Notes: generated by a model not told the origin, from the sequence alone. Positions 1-9,446 are shown, counted from the stretch's first letter. The stretch is DNA of 64,000 nt from Candidatus Terasakiella magnetica (GCF_900093605.1 NZ_FLYE01000012.1:62001-126000); one strand, 5' to 3'. Translations and numbers: made by a program.

Positions 1-949
1 CCTGAAGCGGAATCCCTGCTGCTTTAGCTCTCTCAATTAGCCCCGCCCTTTGATCAGTTTTCAAAGTATACTGTGCCCATGCTGATTGATACTCAGCTAG
101 ACTGTTAGGAACTTCAAATTTTTCAGCTAAAGCAGAAGAATATATCTTCGCAATAGATTGACGCTCTGCGATTTCTTTGGGGAAAGCTTTTAACTTCACC
201 AATAAAATGGCAGCTTGGATTGTGTCTAAGCGTGAATTAAATCCGACAGAGACATTATCATACTTATGAAGGCCTTTGCCATGCACACGGAGCGAGCGCA
301 GTTTGTTGGCTAAAACCTCATCATTGGTAAAAATCGCACCGCCATCACCATAACAGCCCAATGGTTTTGCCGGAAAGAAACTTGTTGTTGTTATGGGGGC
401 CAATTGGCCGACTTTCTTATCACCAATAGATGCACCAAAGGACTGCGCACCATCAGCAAGGACATAAAGGTCAAACTCACTTGCAATCTTATTGATTGCA
501 TCATAATCAGCGGGTTGCCCAAATAAATCCACAGGGATAATACAACGTGGCTTAAGCTTCGTTTTCGCAATACTTTCAATCGCATTGTGAAGGCTTGTCA
601 CACTCATATTGAATGTATTTTCATCAACATCAACAAATACAGGCGTCGCCCCAGCATTCACAACCGCCTCAGCAGTTGCAATAAACGTAAATGCAGGGAC
701 AAAGACCGCATCACCGGGACCAATATTCAGGGCTTTCAGAGATAAAACCAACGCATCTGTGCCATTTGCACAGGAAATAGCGTGATGTGCGCCACAATAT
801 TGCGCCAACTTCTCTTCCAGCATATGGACTTCTGGCCCCATGATATACTGACCATGTTCCAGCACGGTTTTAATGGCTTGATCTATTTCCGGCTGTAACA
901 CCTTTTGTTGAGCAGCTAAATCAATAAATGCAATGGGGTCATGACCCAT
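1..949 (-). CDS. wbpE: DegT/DnrJ/EryC1/StrS sugar aminotransferase, WbpE-like (3' end cut by window edge)
   Basis: PLP-dependent aminotransferase that probably aminates C3 of a UDP-3-keto-2-acetamido-uronic acid. About 316 residues are visible; the C-terminus lies outside the window. The fold-type I pattern is clear: an ANGTDAL phosphate-binding loop near residues 61-67, a DGAQS aspartate motif near 166-170, and the Schiff-base lysine in FFPAKPLG at Lys195. The ATG lies 2 nt past the stop of the WbpD-like acetyltransferase, so the two are surely co-transcribed. Order behind WbpB- and WbpD-like genes matches the 2,3-diacetamido uronic acid pathway of Pseudomonas O-antigens. The WbpE assignment over other DegT enzymes rests on that context. 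Confidence 0.85.
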   Translation of the reverse strand, partial: MGHDPIAFIDLAAQQKVLQPEIDQAIKTVLEHGQYIMGPEVHMLEEKLAQYCGAHHAISCANGTDALVLSLKALNIGPGDAVFVPAFTFIATAEAVVNAGATPVFVDVDENTFNMSVTSLHNAIESIAKTKLKPRCIIPVDLFGQPADYDAINKIASEFDLYVLADGAQSFGASIGDKKVGQLAPITTTSFFPAKPLGCYGDGGAIFTNDEVLANKLRSLRVHGKGLHKYDNVSVGFNSRLDTIQAAILLVKLKAFPKEIAERQSIAKIYSSALAEKFEVPNSLAEYQSAWAQYTLKTDQRAGLIERAKAAGIPLQ

Positions 950-950
950 T

Positions 951-1502
951 TTAAATCTCCACTAGCTGCCCATCAGAAACTTGATATTTACGCCCATCCA
1001 ATGGACAAGTCATATCTTCATCCAAAATCTCACCAGCATGGCTGACCCAACCAATTTGTTTTGCTGGCACCCCAACCATTAAGGCATGAGCAGGCACGTC
1101 TTTTGTCACAACGCTTCCCGCACCAATAAAAGCATAGGGGTGGATCGTCACCCCGCAAACAATGGTGCAATTTGCCCCTAAGGTGGCACCTTTGCGCACA
1201 AGCGTATCACGGTATTGGTCTTTGCGAGAAACATGGGCGCGTGGGTTATAGACATTTGTAAAGACCATACTGGGCCCACAAAAAACATCATCTTCCAAAG
1301 TTACATTGTCATAGATCGATACGTTGTTCTGAACCTTCACCTGATTGCCAATAACAACCTTATTTCCAACAAAGACATTTTGCCCAAAAGAACAATCTTT
1401 GCCAATTTTAGCCCCAGCGCACACATGGGCCCAATGCCATACACGCGTACCTTCACCAATTTGTGCGCCATCATCAATGATTGCTGTTGGGTGATGCACC
1501 AT
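951..1502 (-). CDS. wbpD: Left-handed beta-helix N-acetyltransferase, WbpD-like
   Basis: Acetyl-CoA-dependent sugar N-acetyltransferase of 183 residues, the usual size for WbpD/WlbB. Isoleucine- and valine-rich hexapeptide repeats run through nearly the whole protein and form the left-handed beta-helix. A loop with [11 protein letters not shown] near residues 87-97 and the C-terminal [11 protein letters not shown] are typical of UDP-2-acetamido-3-amino-uronate acetyltransferases. It follows the WbpB-like dehydrogenase by 11 nt and precedes the WbpE-like aminotransferase by 1 nt. Expected role: acetylating the 3-amino group made by the aminotransferase. A generic maltose-O-acetyltransferase-type enzyme is the alternative, but the neighbours favour WbpD. 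Confidence 0.88.
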   Translation of the reverse strand: MVHHPTAIIDDGAQIGEGTRVWHWAHVCAGAKIGKDCSFGQNVFVGNKVVIGNQVKVQNNVSIYDNVTLEDDVFCGPSMVFTNVYNPRAHVSRKDQYRDTLVRKGATLGANCTIVCGVTIHPYAFIGAGSVVTKDVPAHALMVGVPAKQIGWVSHAGEILDEDMTCPLDGRKYQVSDGQLVEI

Positions 1503-1513
1503 CTTGCTCTTCC

Positions 1514-2467
1514 TTAATTATTTTTTATGACACTTCTGCAAAACGGATGGAAATCACCCTGTAAACCTTGCACCTCGCCTTTGCGAATCTCGCTTACGAT
1601 TTCGATACTTTCGCGAGCTTCTTTTAAACTAAACCCACGACCTGCCAGAATCTCCTCATAGCTCAAGGTATGAAGATCCGTAAATCCATCTGAAAATTCC
1701 AGCTCATCGCCTTCAATCAAAATAGAACGATATGTTCTTTTGTTCTTTTCTATTGCCTCTTGAGGCAGATATGTTGCGTTAATTGACAAGAACCAACGCA
1801 CACGGGCGCGTTCAAACTCAAGATAACCAGCTGCAACATCATCATTATGAATATGAATTACATTGCGTTTTAACCCACCAAACACCCACTGCAACATATC
1901 ATAAAAATGCACACCGATATTTGTTGCAACACCGCCAGACTTTTTAAGATCACCTTTCCAGCTCACACCATACCAATGACCGCGAGAAGTCAGATACGTG
2001 AGGTCCACATCAAAAACTTTATCTTTTGGCGCGGCTTCAACTTTCTTTTTCAGTTCTTGGATAGAAGGATGCAAACGCAATTGCAAAATATTATAGACCT
2101 GCTGGCCTGTTTCTTTTTCAATCTCCCCAAGGGCATTAATATTCCACGGATTAAGAACCAATGGCTTTTCGCAAATCGCATCCGCCTGATTGCGAAGCGC
2201 AAAACGGATATGGGCATCATGTAGGTAATTAGGCGAACAAATCGACATAAAATCAATACCAGAGCCTTTGCGCCGTACCTTATCAATATGGCGATCAAAA
2301 CGCTCAAATTCTGTAAAAAAATCCGCATCAGGGAAATAACTATCAATAATCCCGACACTATCATTCGTATCCATCGCTGCAATCAGTTCGTTATCTGTTT
2401 CCTTGATTGCCTTCATATGACGCGGTGCGATGTAACCTGCCGCCCCGATCAATGCAAAAGTCTTCAT
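1514..2467 (-). CDS. wbpB: Gfo/Idh/MocA oxidoreductase, WbpB/WlbA-like UDP-GlcNAcA 3-dehydrogenase
   Basis: NAD-dependent oxidoreductase of 317 residues. The N-terminal Rossmann motif reads [13 protein letters not shown] (residues 5-17) and the family EKP signature occurs in ICEKPLVLN. Both are hallmarks of the WlbA/WbpB branch, which oxidises C3 of UDP-N-acetylglucosaminuronic acid. The ATG overlaps the stop of the upstream glycosyltransferase (ATGA). Together with the next two genes it gives 3-oxidation, transamination and acetylation. The UDP-GlcNAc 6-dehydrogenase (WbpA) that should supply the substrate is not in this window, so it must lie beyond position 1 or elsewhere. Confidence 0.88.
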   Translation of the reverse strand: MKTFALIGAAGYIAPRHMKAIKETDNELIAAMDTNDSVGIIDSYFPDADFFTEFERFDRHIDKVRRKGSGIDFMSICSPNYLHDAHIRFALRNQADAICEKPLVLNPWNINALGEIEKETGQQVYNILQLRLHPSIQELKKKVEAAPKDKVFDVDLTYLTSRGHWYGVSWKGDLKKSGGVATNIGVHFYDMLQWVFGGLKRNVIHIHNDDVAAGYLEFERARVRWFLSINATYLPQEAIEKNKRTYRSILIEGDELEFSDGFTDLHTLSYEEILAGRGFSLKEARESIEIVSEIRKGEVQGLQGDFHPFCRSVIKNN

Positions 2468-3573
2468 GACTTATTCTTTTCCTTTGATTTTTCAATCACT
2501 TTTGATGCTTCTTCCAACCACATATCTGCAACAAGAGCAAGATCATATCTTTTCACAGCCTCTTGTGCTTTTGCGCGCATCTCAACCCGTAAATTCGGAT
2601 TACTCATGGTTTTACTTAACGCATTTTCCAATTCCTGATGCTCGCACAGAATGCCAAATTTTCCATCATTTAGAATATCGCGCAAGGCACCCGGGCTTTT
2701 TGTAGCAACCACGCAACACCCATTTGCTAGAGCTTCCACAATCACATTTGGAAAGCCTTCATATTGGGCGGTGTGAACAAATACATCAGCATGAGCAAAA
2801 ACATCATTTACTTGGGTAGTCACCCCTTCAAGGGTGATACGGTCACTTATATGAGCTTCATTAATCTTGCGTTGAAAGTCATCGCGCAAGCTACCCGTGC
2901 CATATATTTTTAAATCCCAATCAGGGAACTCATTTTGCAACGATATAAAAGTGGAAATGAGATGATCAAATCCCTTTTGTTTCTCAAGCCGACCCATCGC
3001 AACCAGTTTCTTACGTTCCGATAAAACTGTCTTGCGCGAAAACGAAGTCACACTAGCAATCGGGTTGGGAATAATCTTTGTTTCCAATTTCAACTTTTGT
3101 GAAAACCACGCTTTGATATCTTCTGACTGGACAGTAACCTGATCTGCAAAATTATAGGATAATTTGCGCGCAAGATTTTTCAAAGACCCCACTTTATGAT
3201 ATTGGGGATGGACGCGCTCTGAAACAATAATAGGTGTATGTGCCATTCTTGCCGCTAAAATGGCAGCAACGTTTGTTTCGGTCAAAAATGAAAAAACAAT
3301 GTCAGGCTTAATCTCTTCAAGCGTCTCTTTTAAGCTCAAAACACGGTTTAAAAACTGTTTTGCCATATTGATTTTATTTGACGCCACAGACATTACATCT
3401 AATTGATGAAGATGGATTTTTTCATCTACAGGATAAAAGAGCTCTATATCTTTACCCTGGAACAGACATAAATGCACATCATGCCCTGCAGCCACCCACT
3501 GATTACACAATAGGGAAGCCACCCTTTCTGCACCACCGGCACTGAATGTGGATATGACAAAAGCTATTTTCAT
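2464..3573 (-). CDS. Family 4 (GT-B) glycosyltransferase
   Basis: Retaining glycosyltransferase of 369 residues. The N-terminal FSAGGAERV loop and the C-terminal EGFPNVIVEALANG motif (the EX7E pair) identify family GT4. It transfers a sugar from a nucleotide donor to the growing glycan at the inner face of the membrane; donor and acceptor cannot be read from sequence. I start it at the ATG before KIAFVIS, because GT4 proteins begin with this beta strand; a longer in-frame start 7 codons upstream adds MDCTERI. The stop overlaps the next ATG by 4 nt. Confidence 0.9.
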   Translation of the reverse strand: MKIAFVISTFSAGGAERVASLLCNQWVAAGHDVHLCLFQGKDIELFYPVDEKIHLHQLDVMSVASNKINMAKQFLNRVLSLKETLEEIKPDIVFSFLTETNVAAILAARMAHTPIIVSERVHPQYHKVGSLKNLARKLSYNFADQVTVQSEDIKAWFSQKLKLETKIIPNPIASVTSFSRKTVLSERKKLVAMGRLEKQKGFDHLISTFISLQNEFPDWDLKIYGTGSLRDDFQRKINEAHISDRITLEGVTTQVNDVFAHADVFVHTAQYEGFPNVIVEALANGCCVVATKSPGALRDILNDGKFGILCEHQELENALSKTMSNPNLRVEMRAKAQEAVKRYDLALVADMWLEEASKVIEKSKEKNKS

Positions 3574-3599
3574 TATTCGTTCAGTGCAATCCAATTACT

Positions 3600-4427
3600 T
3601 TAGTTTTTACGCCCAGCCGACCTTACCAATTCATTGATATCAGAACCACCATTAATTGTTCCCAAATGCTCAAAAGTCTTCTCTTTTTTGCAATAGACAG
3701 CCCCATTATTCATGCCATCATCTTCACTCTTCACAACAATCAAGAATCCGCCATCATCTAGTAAGGAAAATAACTGCTTAATAGCTTGGAATATCTGAGC
3801 TTCAGTAAAATAAGATCGATTAAGAATATTTGCAGCCCTGATAACATTGAAACTCTTTGAGTTCAATTGCTTAGACGCCTGAAACATATCCAGCTCACAT
3901 AGAGAAAAGTTTGAGTTTTCCTGCTCGCACCGTGCTGCTAAACGATTAACCAGCTTGATCTCTTTTCCCTTATTTCTATAGGGACTTGTAGAGGCTTTAA
4001 GCAATCGATAAATCTGATTTTTCCAACGCACACCTGAAGAACTTGGGAATGCTTGGCCTAAAATATCAGCCTGTAATAAATGCCCCGTCTGTTTCTCAAA
4101 CAAAAGATCAGTAAAACCCGTCTGATAATAACGCCCAACCATGGTTAAATCAGAGGCAGTATAATCCATTTTCAAAGATTTTTTTTGCAGATGAGCAAAC
4201 CATTCAACACTGCTAATTGCAGAACTCGCCGCCACATCAAGAATTTTTAGCTCACAATCAAAGTCCAGAAACTCATCAACATATGAATTCACATCATTTA
4301 AGCGGTTATCACATGTTGTCTTAAAAGAACCGTTTGATAAACGTAAATGCTGGAAAAACTCACGGTCAATCGAGGGGACTGGTTCACTTTGTTCCAATAA
4401 GGCCTGTTTTATCGTAAAAAGTGGCAT
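3600..4427 (-). CDS. Putative class I methyltransferase-like protein, unknown substrate
   Basis: A 275-residue soluble protein that I do not recognise as a named family. Residues about 62-72 (LKILDVAASSA) resemble a degenerate SAM-binding motif I, and the C-terminal half has the motif IV-VI pattern RAANILNRSYF followed by LLDDGGFLIVVKSEDDG. The second glycine of motif I is replaced by small residues, so SAM binding is likely but catalysis is uncertain. It lies 6 nt after the stop of the 478-residue methyltransferase-like gene, within the glycan operon. It may modify a glycan or act as a partner of its neighbour. Confidence 0.6.
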   Translation of the reverse strand: MPLFTIKQALLEQSEPVPSIDREFFQHLRLSNGSFKTTCDNRLNDVNSYVDEFLDFDCELKILDVAASSAISSVEWFAHLQKKSLKMDYTASDLTMVGRYYQTGFTDLLFEKQTGHLLQADILGQAFPSSSGVRWKNQIYRLLKASTSPYRNKGKEIKLVNRLAARCEQENSNFSLCELDMFQASKQLNSKSFNVIRAANILNRSYFTEAQIFQAIKQLFSLLDDGGFLIVVKSEDDGMNNGAVYCKKEKTFEHLGTINGGSDINELVRSAGRKN

Positions 4428-4433
4428 TTTGAT

Positions 4434-5870
4434 CTACCCGATTGTTCGATGCAAAACAGCCAAATAGCGCTCTTCTGAGGAGCCATCTTGTGCCACCGTC
4501 TCAGCCTTAATCGTCACAGGGACGATATCATTTAAGTGAGAGATAAAAGCATGATTTTCTTCAATCCCTTCTGCCTGATGGCCTTCATAGAGCATCGTGG
4601 CCCAAGGAATATCCTTTAATTCCTCAATCCAATCAATATGCCCCCGAATAGACAAATAGGAAATCACATTATCCTGTTTATCAAGATGGAGGTTTTGCTC
4701 AATCACCTGCCGTAATGAAGTTTGCGCAGACATTTCGCCTTTTGTAGTTGAAAAACGTGTACAACCAATTGCGGACATCACTTTCTCAGCCTGATCGGCA
4801 ACTTTTTCAAAATCCAAACCGTGCACCCAATGGGCACCAGCACGCAAATAATGTGCCCCTGCTAATCCCATATTACAGCCGATATCAATGACATTGCGGT
4901 TTTCCAAACTCTCACCAGCTTGTTCCAGCAATTCATTAAAAATCGCCATGCGTTTTACCGGCTCTCTTTTTGCCATCATATTAAGGCCTGGAATAGCTTG
5001 ATAGAGATAATCCCCGCCCAACAGCACGCTTTTATCACCAAAATGGCTAATATTCTGGGCTGTTAAAGCCGTCTCTTTCAAAAACTTTTCATAATTTGAA
5101 ATTTCAAAATTATGGGGATCAATATAATAAGCCTGCCCGGTTCTCTCATCTGCATATAAGTTACGATTACAATTAGGTAGGCTGAAATCGTGATCTTGAA
5201 AACCCGCCACATTATTAAGAGAAATATCACCTTGCTTTGCCAAGGATTTCAGTTTCCCCACGACCCTGTCATATTGTTCAACAGAGGGCTCGATCCGCTC
5301 GATATGCTGCACCACATAACACACAGCAGTCTGTGTTTTTCCTTCCAGAAGGAAAATATCAATCAGGCGTGGAGCAATTTGTTGTGCATGCAAATAAGCA
5401 AAAATCAAAACCTGCTCTGAATGAGAAGTAAAATTCTTTTTCAAAAGATAACTACTTGGAATATCATCACAAAGAACCGAGGCAGTTTCATCACCAAGCT
5501 GGCGGAAAATCTTCATTCCACAATGAGCTGGATAAGACTCTTTAAGCTCAGATAAAACAGAATTGGACCATTCTTGTGGGGATAAATAAACAGTATGCCC
5601 CCCTGTTGCGATCTGATCTTGATCACACCCTAAACCATCCATGAGTTCTTCAATATTGCCAAATTCAAGAGAGGGAAATTTCTTCGTCAAAATCTTTTGG
5701 AATGGCAATTGGTCCAAGGTTGCCTTTTGTTGAGAAAAAGCATTAGACACGATCTTGCGCAAACCCAGCGTTCGAACCGTGCGGATTTCATTTTTAAGAC
5801 CGTCTTTCACATCCCTTAAAAAATAAAAAGGCCCCGGCGCAATCTGTCTTAATGTCTCTTTTAAAGGCAA
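4434..5870 (-). CDS. Two-part protein: unknown N-terminal region plus C-terminal methyltransferase domain
   Basis: A 478-residue protein. The C-terminal third carries a good class I SAM motif, VIDIGCNMGLAGAHYL (about residues 320-335), followed by an acidic motif II in HGLDFEK. The first roughly 300 residues match no family I can name; they contain the stretch NFEISNYEKF and a DPHNFE element slightly reminiscent of kinase-like folds, which is speculation. Start: no ATG is available near the N-terminus. The TTG at 5868-5870 has AGG six nt upstream and is used. It lies 3 nt after the upstream glycosyltransferase gene. Confidence 0.7.
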   Translation of the reverse strand: MPLKETLRQIAPGPFYFLRDVKDGLKNEIRTVRTLGLRKIVSNAFSQQKATLDQLPFQKILTKKFPSLEFGNIEELMDGLGCDQDQIATGGHTVYLSPQEWSNSVLSELKESYPAHCGMKIFRQLGDETASVLCDDIPSSYLLKKNFTSHSEQVLIFAYLHAQQIAPRLIDIFLLEGKTQTAVCYVVQHIERIEPSVEQYDRVVGKLKSLAKQGDISLNNVAGFQDHDFSLPNCNRNLYADERTGQAYYIDPHNFEISNYEKFLKETALTAQNISHFGDKSVLLGGDYLYQAIPGLNMMAKREPVKRMAIFNELLEQAGESLENRNVIDIGCNMGLAGAHYLRAGAHWVHGLDFEKVADQAEKVMSAIGCTRFSTTKGEMSAQTSLRQVIEQNLHLDKQDNVISYLSIRGHIDWIEELKDIPWATMLYEGHQAEGIEENHAFISHLNDIVPVTIKAETVAQDGSSEERYLAVLHRTIG

Positions 5871-5873
5871 AGC

Positions 5874-7049
5874 TTACCTATCCATTTCTTTTGTTAAACG
5901 TGACCAGTTTTTGATACGTTCATTCAAGGCAAAATCGCTTGAAAGATTTTCTTGAGCATATTGATGCAGGCGTTGCCTAATCTCACCCTTGTTTTTACTC
6001 AAACGCACAATCCAATCACGAACTTCTCCCTCAATAGAAAGAAAGTTATCTTGTTCTACAACAAGTCCAAGATCATTTTCTAGCAGAAAGTCATTTGATT
6101 GTGGTTGTGAAATAACAGGAATGCCCATGGCCAGATATTGACGAATTTTCATGGAAGCATTGCCCCCGACCAAAAAATAAGACGGTGCAAAACTTACACC
6201 AAGGTCAAAACGTTCCAACAAAGCTGGCATTTGCGACAAGGCTAACCATTCATGAATTGTACACTGTTGTGAAACACCACACTCTTCAGCATACGCTTTT
6301 AAAACATTCAACTTCTCGCTTCGCCCTACAATCACCCCATGCGCATGGGGGTATTCATCCTTCAGCCTTTTAAGCAAACCGATGATTTCCATACCGCCTT
6401 TTTCCTCAGGCAGTCCACCTGCATAACCAATAACCGGAAAGGCGTTTTCTGGCACATAAACCGGACAGGACAAAGCTTGTTTCGGAAAAAAAACATCTGT
6501 CGGTACACTATTGGAAACCACAAAAATTCGCTCTTTCTTAACGCCACCTTTTTCAACCCGCTCTGCATAGCCAGCCGTTACCGCTTCAACCCCTGCACAA
6601 TTGCGAAAAAAGGCTTCGCTGATCCAGTTATGGTAATAACGCAGCACGCGATCCATCAGATTAATCGGCTCTCCTTGAAGCTGATAAAGCCCCAGACTTT
6701 TGACAAAAACCCGCTGCGGCAACATTTTTGTCAAAAAGTATTCTTTAAGTGGATTATCCCCAAAACGAATGACAACAACATCTGCTTTATGAGTTTTATA
6801 AAGTTCTTTGACTTCTTTTGCCCATTGATAAGCATGTTTCAAACATTGCCAAGGCTTTGAAAAAGAAGGTGTTTCTTTAAAAAAACGTACTCTGTCTTGT
6901 GGCAAGTCTATTTCCACAGGCCCGTCTTTGATGAAATAAAACACCTCTCCCGGCAAGTTCTTTTCCAAACTATGAACAAACTGACGTTCATTCACAGACG
7001 GGCTCATCTTGCCAGAAAGAACAAAATTTGAAATATAAATGACCCGCAT
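5874..7049 (-). CDS. GT-B glycosyltransferase
   Basis: A 391-residue GT-B glycosyltransferase. The C-terminal Rossmann half shows GYAGGLPEEKGG, then GVIVGRSEK, and an acceptor/donor-site region NASMKIRQYLAMGIPVIS, where a family-4 glutamate pair is only partly kept. The N-terminal domain begins directly with VIYISNFV, so the ATG at 7049 is the natural start. It sits 8 nt after the sulfotransferase gene. The role is addition of one residue of the surface glycan; linkage and sugar cannot be predicted. Confidence 0.85.
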   Translation of the reverse strand: MRVIYISNFVLSGKMSPSVNERQFVHSLEKNLPGEVFYFIKDGPVEIDLPQDRVRFFKETPSFSKPWQCLKHAYQWAKEVKELYKTHKADVVVIRFGDNPLKEYFLTKMLPQRVFVKSLGLYQLQGEPINLMDRVLRYYHNWISEAFFRNCAGVEAVTAGYAERVEKGGVKKERIFVVSNSVPTDVFFPKQALSCPVYVPENAFPVIGYAGGLPEEKGGMEIIGLLKRLKDEYPHAHGVIVGRSEKLNVLKAYAEECGVSQQCTIHEWLALSQMPALLERFDLGVSFAPSYFLVGGNASMKIRQYLAMGIPVISQPQSNDFLLENDLGLVVEQDNFLSIEGEVRDWIVRLSKNKGEIRQRLHQYAQENLSSDFALNERIKNWSRLTKEMDR

Positions 7050-7057
7050 TTCTTTAT

Positions 7058-8062
7058 CTATGCGCCTTCATAACCATAAGCCTCGAGCGAAGGCTGCAAG
7101 ATTTTATTCATCTCGCCATGCTCGGCGATGTCAATATCCTTTTGCCAACGTCCTGCATTGGCCCCATTTAGAGAAATATTTAAAAGATCAGGGTGAAACT
7201 CCACATTCATAAACTCACAAATTTTATGAAGTGTGCCTTCTGGCTCACCCGATAATTCCTCTAAAGAGACTTCAAAATAACTCTCTTTAGGAACACGTTT
7301 GCGCACCTCCCACCATTTTGTCATCAAATCCTGATAAATCTGTGCAGCTTGTTGGCAAGTGCGCGGCATCCAGTTTTGTGCCATGTAAGAAGCCACCACA
7401 TCGCGTGGGTCACGATAAATATGAAGCAGCTTAATAGTAGGATCAATTTTCAGGAACTCTTCCAGCCAAATATGGTTCCAAGTATTGCGATCCACATAAA
7501 TACGCGCCTGATGGCGCTCAAGGCTGGTCTCAACAATGCCTAAAAAGAAACGTCGTACCGCCTCTAAGGCTTTGTCCTGATCCGTTGGTTTGAAATAGCC
7601 CATTTCATGAGGTTCAAGAAACTTTGTTCCCACCCAAGAAGCCCGATAGGAAAAGGCCGTTAATTCCTTGATTAAATCATCGGCAAATCTTGCAAACTCT
7701 GGACAATAGCCTTGTGCATTTAAATGCCCGTATTTAGGCAATAAATGATAACGCGATGAATGTGAGAGTTTTTTGCGCAAGCCAATCTGATCAATGAAAC
7801 GGCTCAATAAGGCAGGCTTAGCAACATCACCCAACAGCTTTTTCAACCTTTTTAGGCGGATATCAGCCCCATAAGGTGACCAGCCCCTATCCAAGCCCCG
7901 CATAAACTCCAAAACACCATCTGGGTCAATCATATAGCGCAAAGGCGGTGACACAGTCGTCATAGGATGCTGCTCAAGCACCTTATTTAACACAGTTGTA
8001 CCGGAACGTCCGCTGCCCCCCACCAGTATAATACCTTTTTCAGTCATCTGATTTGCTACCAT
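7058..8062 (-). CDS. PAPS-dependent sulfotransferase family protein
   Basis: A 334-residue sulfotransferase-fold protein. The 5'-phosphosulfate loop GGSGRSGTT lies at residues 15-23, and the 3'-phosphate site is seen in HIYRDPRDVVASY around residue 215. These are the two PAPS-binding signatures of the family. It most likely sulfates a sugar hydroxyl or an aminosugar in the glycan made by this locus. The ATG at 8062 overlaps the stop of the PIG-L deacetylase gene by 7 nt; an internal ATG at codon 6 is also possible. No signal peptide is seen, so it works in the cytoplasm before export. Confidence 0.87.
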   Translation of the reverse strand: MVANQMTEKGIILVGGSGRSGTTVLNKVLEQHPMTTVSPPLRYMIDPDGVLEFMRGLDRGWSPYGADIRLKRLKKLLGDVAKPALLSRFIDQIGLRKKLSHSSRYHLLPKYGHLNAQGYCPEFARFADDLIKELTAFSYRASWVGTKFLEPHEMGYFKPTDQDKALEAVRRFFLGIVETSLERHQARIYVDRNTWNHIWLEEFLKIDPTIKLLHIYRDPRDVVASYMAQNWMPRTCQQAAQIYQDLMTKWWEVRKRVPKESYFEVSLEELSGEPEGTLHKICEFMNVEFHPDLLNISLNGANAGRWQKDIDIAEHGEMNKILQPSLEAYGYEGA

Positions 8063-8703
8063 CGTGAGCGTATCACTTCAAAAGCTTCTGCAAAGAGACA
8101 TCCTGCCTGCAAACCACGAACTCTTGATAAACTCTCAATTGTTTCGGATTTGAAATAAGTTCGTTCTAGATCAAGCTGGCTTTGATACTGGAAAATATAC
8201 TCACATTTATTTTTCAAATGATGGCCCGTCAGCTCAACAAAGAAACGCCCTGAAAATTCTGTCATATTCCACGGCAATTCATATCCATAAACCCCTAAAG
8301 TAAAGCCAAAGGCTCGTTTTGTTTCTTCATGAAGAACCAAATGATCCTGATGGCGGTCATCTTTTGAAGGACAGAACACAAGGTCAGGATTTATTTTTTT
8401 CTTTAAAGCGACTAAATCTTCCAAGATATCCTGACGGTTTTCACTAAAACGCCGAACCGGATAATCAAAAAGATGGTGATTATCTACAGGCAATCCCATT
8501 TTCTCTATGGATGAACGCGCTTCTTCAATCAACTTCTGTGATGAAACACCTGTTGGCAAAGATTGCTTACAATCTGAAAAAACCGCGATATGAACATCCA
8601 CGCCATTTTCAATAAACTTCGCAATGGTACCGCCCATGCCCAATTCCGCATCATCTGGATGGGGAGAAAGAATTAAAACACGCTGTGGCAAATTAAATGT
8701 CAT
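8056..8703 (-). CDS. PIG-L/LmbE-family N-deacetylase
   Basis: A zinc-dependent deacetylase of 215 residues, the usual size for PIG-L proteins. The zinc site is visible: SPHPDDAELG near residues 13-22 and the later DRHQDHLVLHEE. Such enzymes remove an acetyl group from N-acetylated sugars in lipids, antibiotics or glycans. The ATG overlaps the stop of hisF2 (ATGA) and its own stop overlaps the sulfotransferase start. Deacetylation followed by N-sulfation is a tempting pairing with the next gene, but that is inference. Confidence 0.88.
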   Translation of the reverse strand: MTFNLPQRVLILSPHPDDAELGMGGTIAKFIENGVDVHIAVFSDCKQSLPTGVSSQKLIEEARSSIEKMGLPVDNHHLFDYPVRRFSENRQDILEDLVALKKKINPDLVFCPSKDDRHQDHLVLHEETKRAFGFTLGVYGYELPWNMTEFSGRFFVELTGHHLKNKCEYIFQYQSQLDLERTYFKSETIESLSRVRGLQAGCLFAEAFEVIRSRW

Positions 8704-9446
8704 GACCTGTCATTCCAATGATCTGGATATGTTTGTAATACCGCCTGATGAGGCCCATAAAAAGTAAACTGGCTACCAGAAGCAACCGCAGAGGCACCAT
8801 TTTTAACAGCTTGTTCTAAATCATCCCAGTTTTTTGCACCTGAACATGCAATTAAAGGCACATCCAGTGCATTTGCAAATAGTGTGATCGCCTCATGGTC
8901 CATTCCCAAATATGTACCATCTTGCGCCACGTTCTTTAAAAGAATTTCTCCAGCCCCAAGCCTAACCATTCTTTGGGCAAACTCTAAAGGGGTCTCTTTT
9001 TGATATTTCTGGCGGTTTCCCCGATAGGAAAGTTGCCCCTGTACCTTCAAATCAACAGACACAATTACCGCTTGTTGCCCATATTTAGCCGATATTTGTG
9101 TGATCAGATCCGGCTTTTCAATTGCACTTGATGACAGGACGATTTTATCAACACCAATCTGAAAAAGTTGATCAACCTGTTCAAAACTTGCCACCCCACC
9201 CCCATATGAAAGAGGTGTAAAACATTGAGCTGCCATTTTTTCAATCAGCTTAAAATTGATCCGTCCACTTTGTGTCGCATCAATATCACAGACCAGTAAC
9301 TCATCCACAGCCTTTAAATTAAAGACCCGCACAGCATTTAGCGGCTCCCCTACATAAAGGTCAGGTTTAAACTGTCTGGTCTTATATAACTCATCATCAT
9401 GAAGAAACAGAACGGGAATAAAACGCGGTGGAATATTATTATCCAT
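8700..9446 (-). CDS. hisF2: HisF-like ammonia-channel subunit for WbpG (HisF2)
   Basis: A 248-residue TIM-barrel protein homologous to HisF, but placed with WbpG and HisH2 in a glycan locus. Established knowledge of WbpG systems: HisH2 makes ammonia from glutamine and HisF2 channels it to WbpG. The sequence supports a changed role. True HisF at 53334-54095 has the catalytic Asp11 in IPCLDV, whereas here the matching segment is IPVLFL and the aspartate is gone; the second catalytic aspartate is kept (VSVDLKV, Asp132). Phosphate-binding loops such as YGGGV and SGAKNW remain. It overlaps hisH2 by 8 nt. Confidence 0.9.
   Translation of the reverse strand: MDNNIPPRFIPVLFLHDDELYKTRQFKPDLYVGEPLNAVRVFNLKAVDELLVCDIDATQSGRINFKLIEKMAAQCFTPLSYGGGVASFEQVDQLFQIGVDKIVLSSSAIEKPDLITQISAKYGQQAVIVSVDLKVQGQLSYRGNRQKYQKETPLEFAQRMVRLGAGEILLKNVAQDGTYLGMDHEAITLFANALDVPLIACSGAKNWDDLEQAVKNGASAVASGSQFTFYGPHQAVLQTYPDHWNDRS

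Noticed and set aside
6339-6860. Plus-strand open frame of 173 codons inside the glycosyltransferase at 5874-7049
   Set aside because: Antisense shadow: the minus-strand gene has clear GT-B motifs and overlaps correctly with its neighbours.
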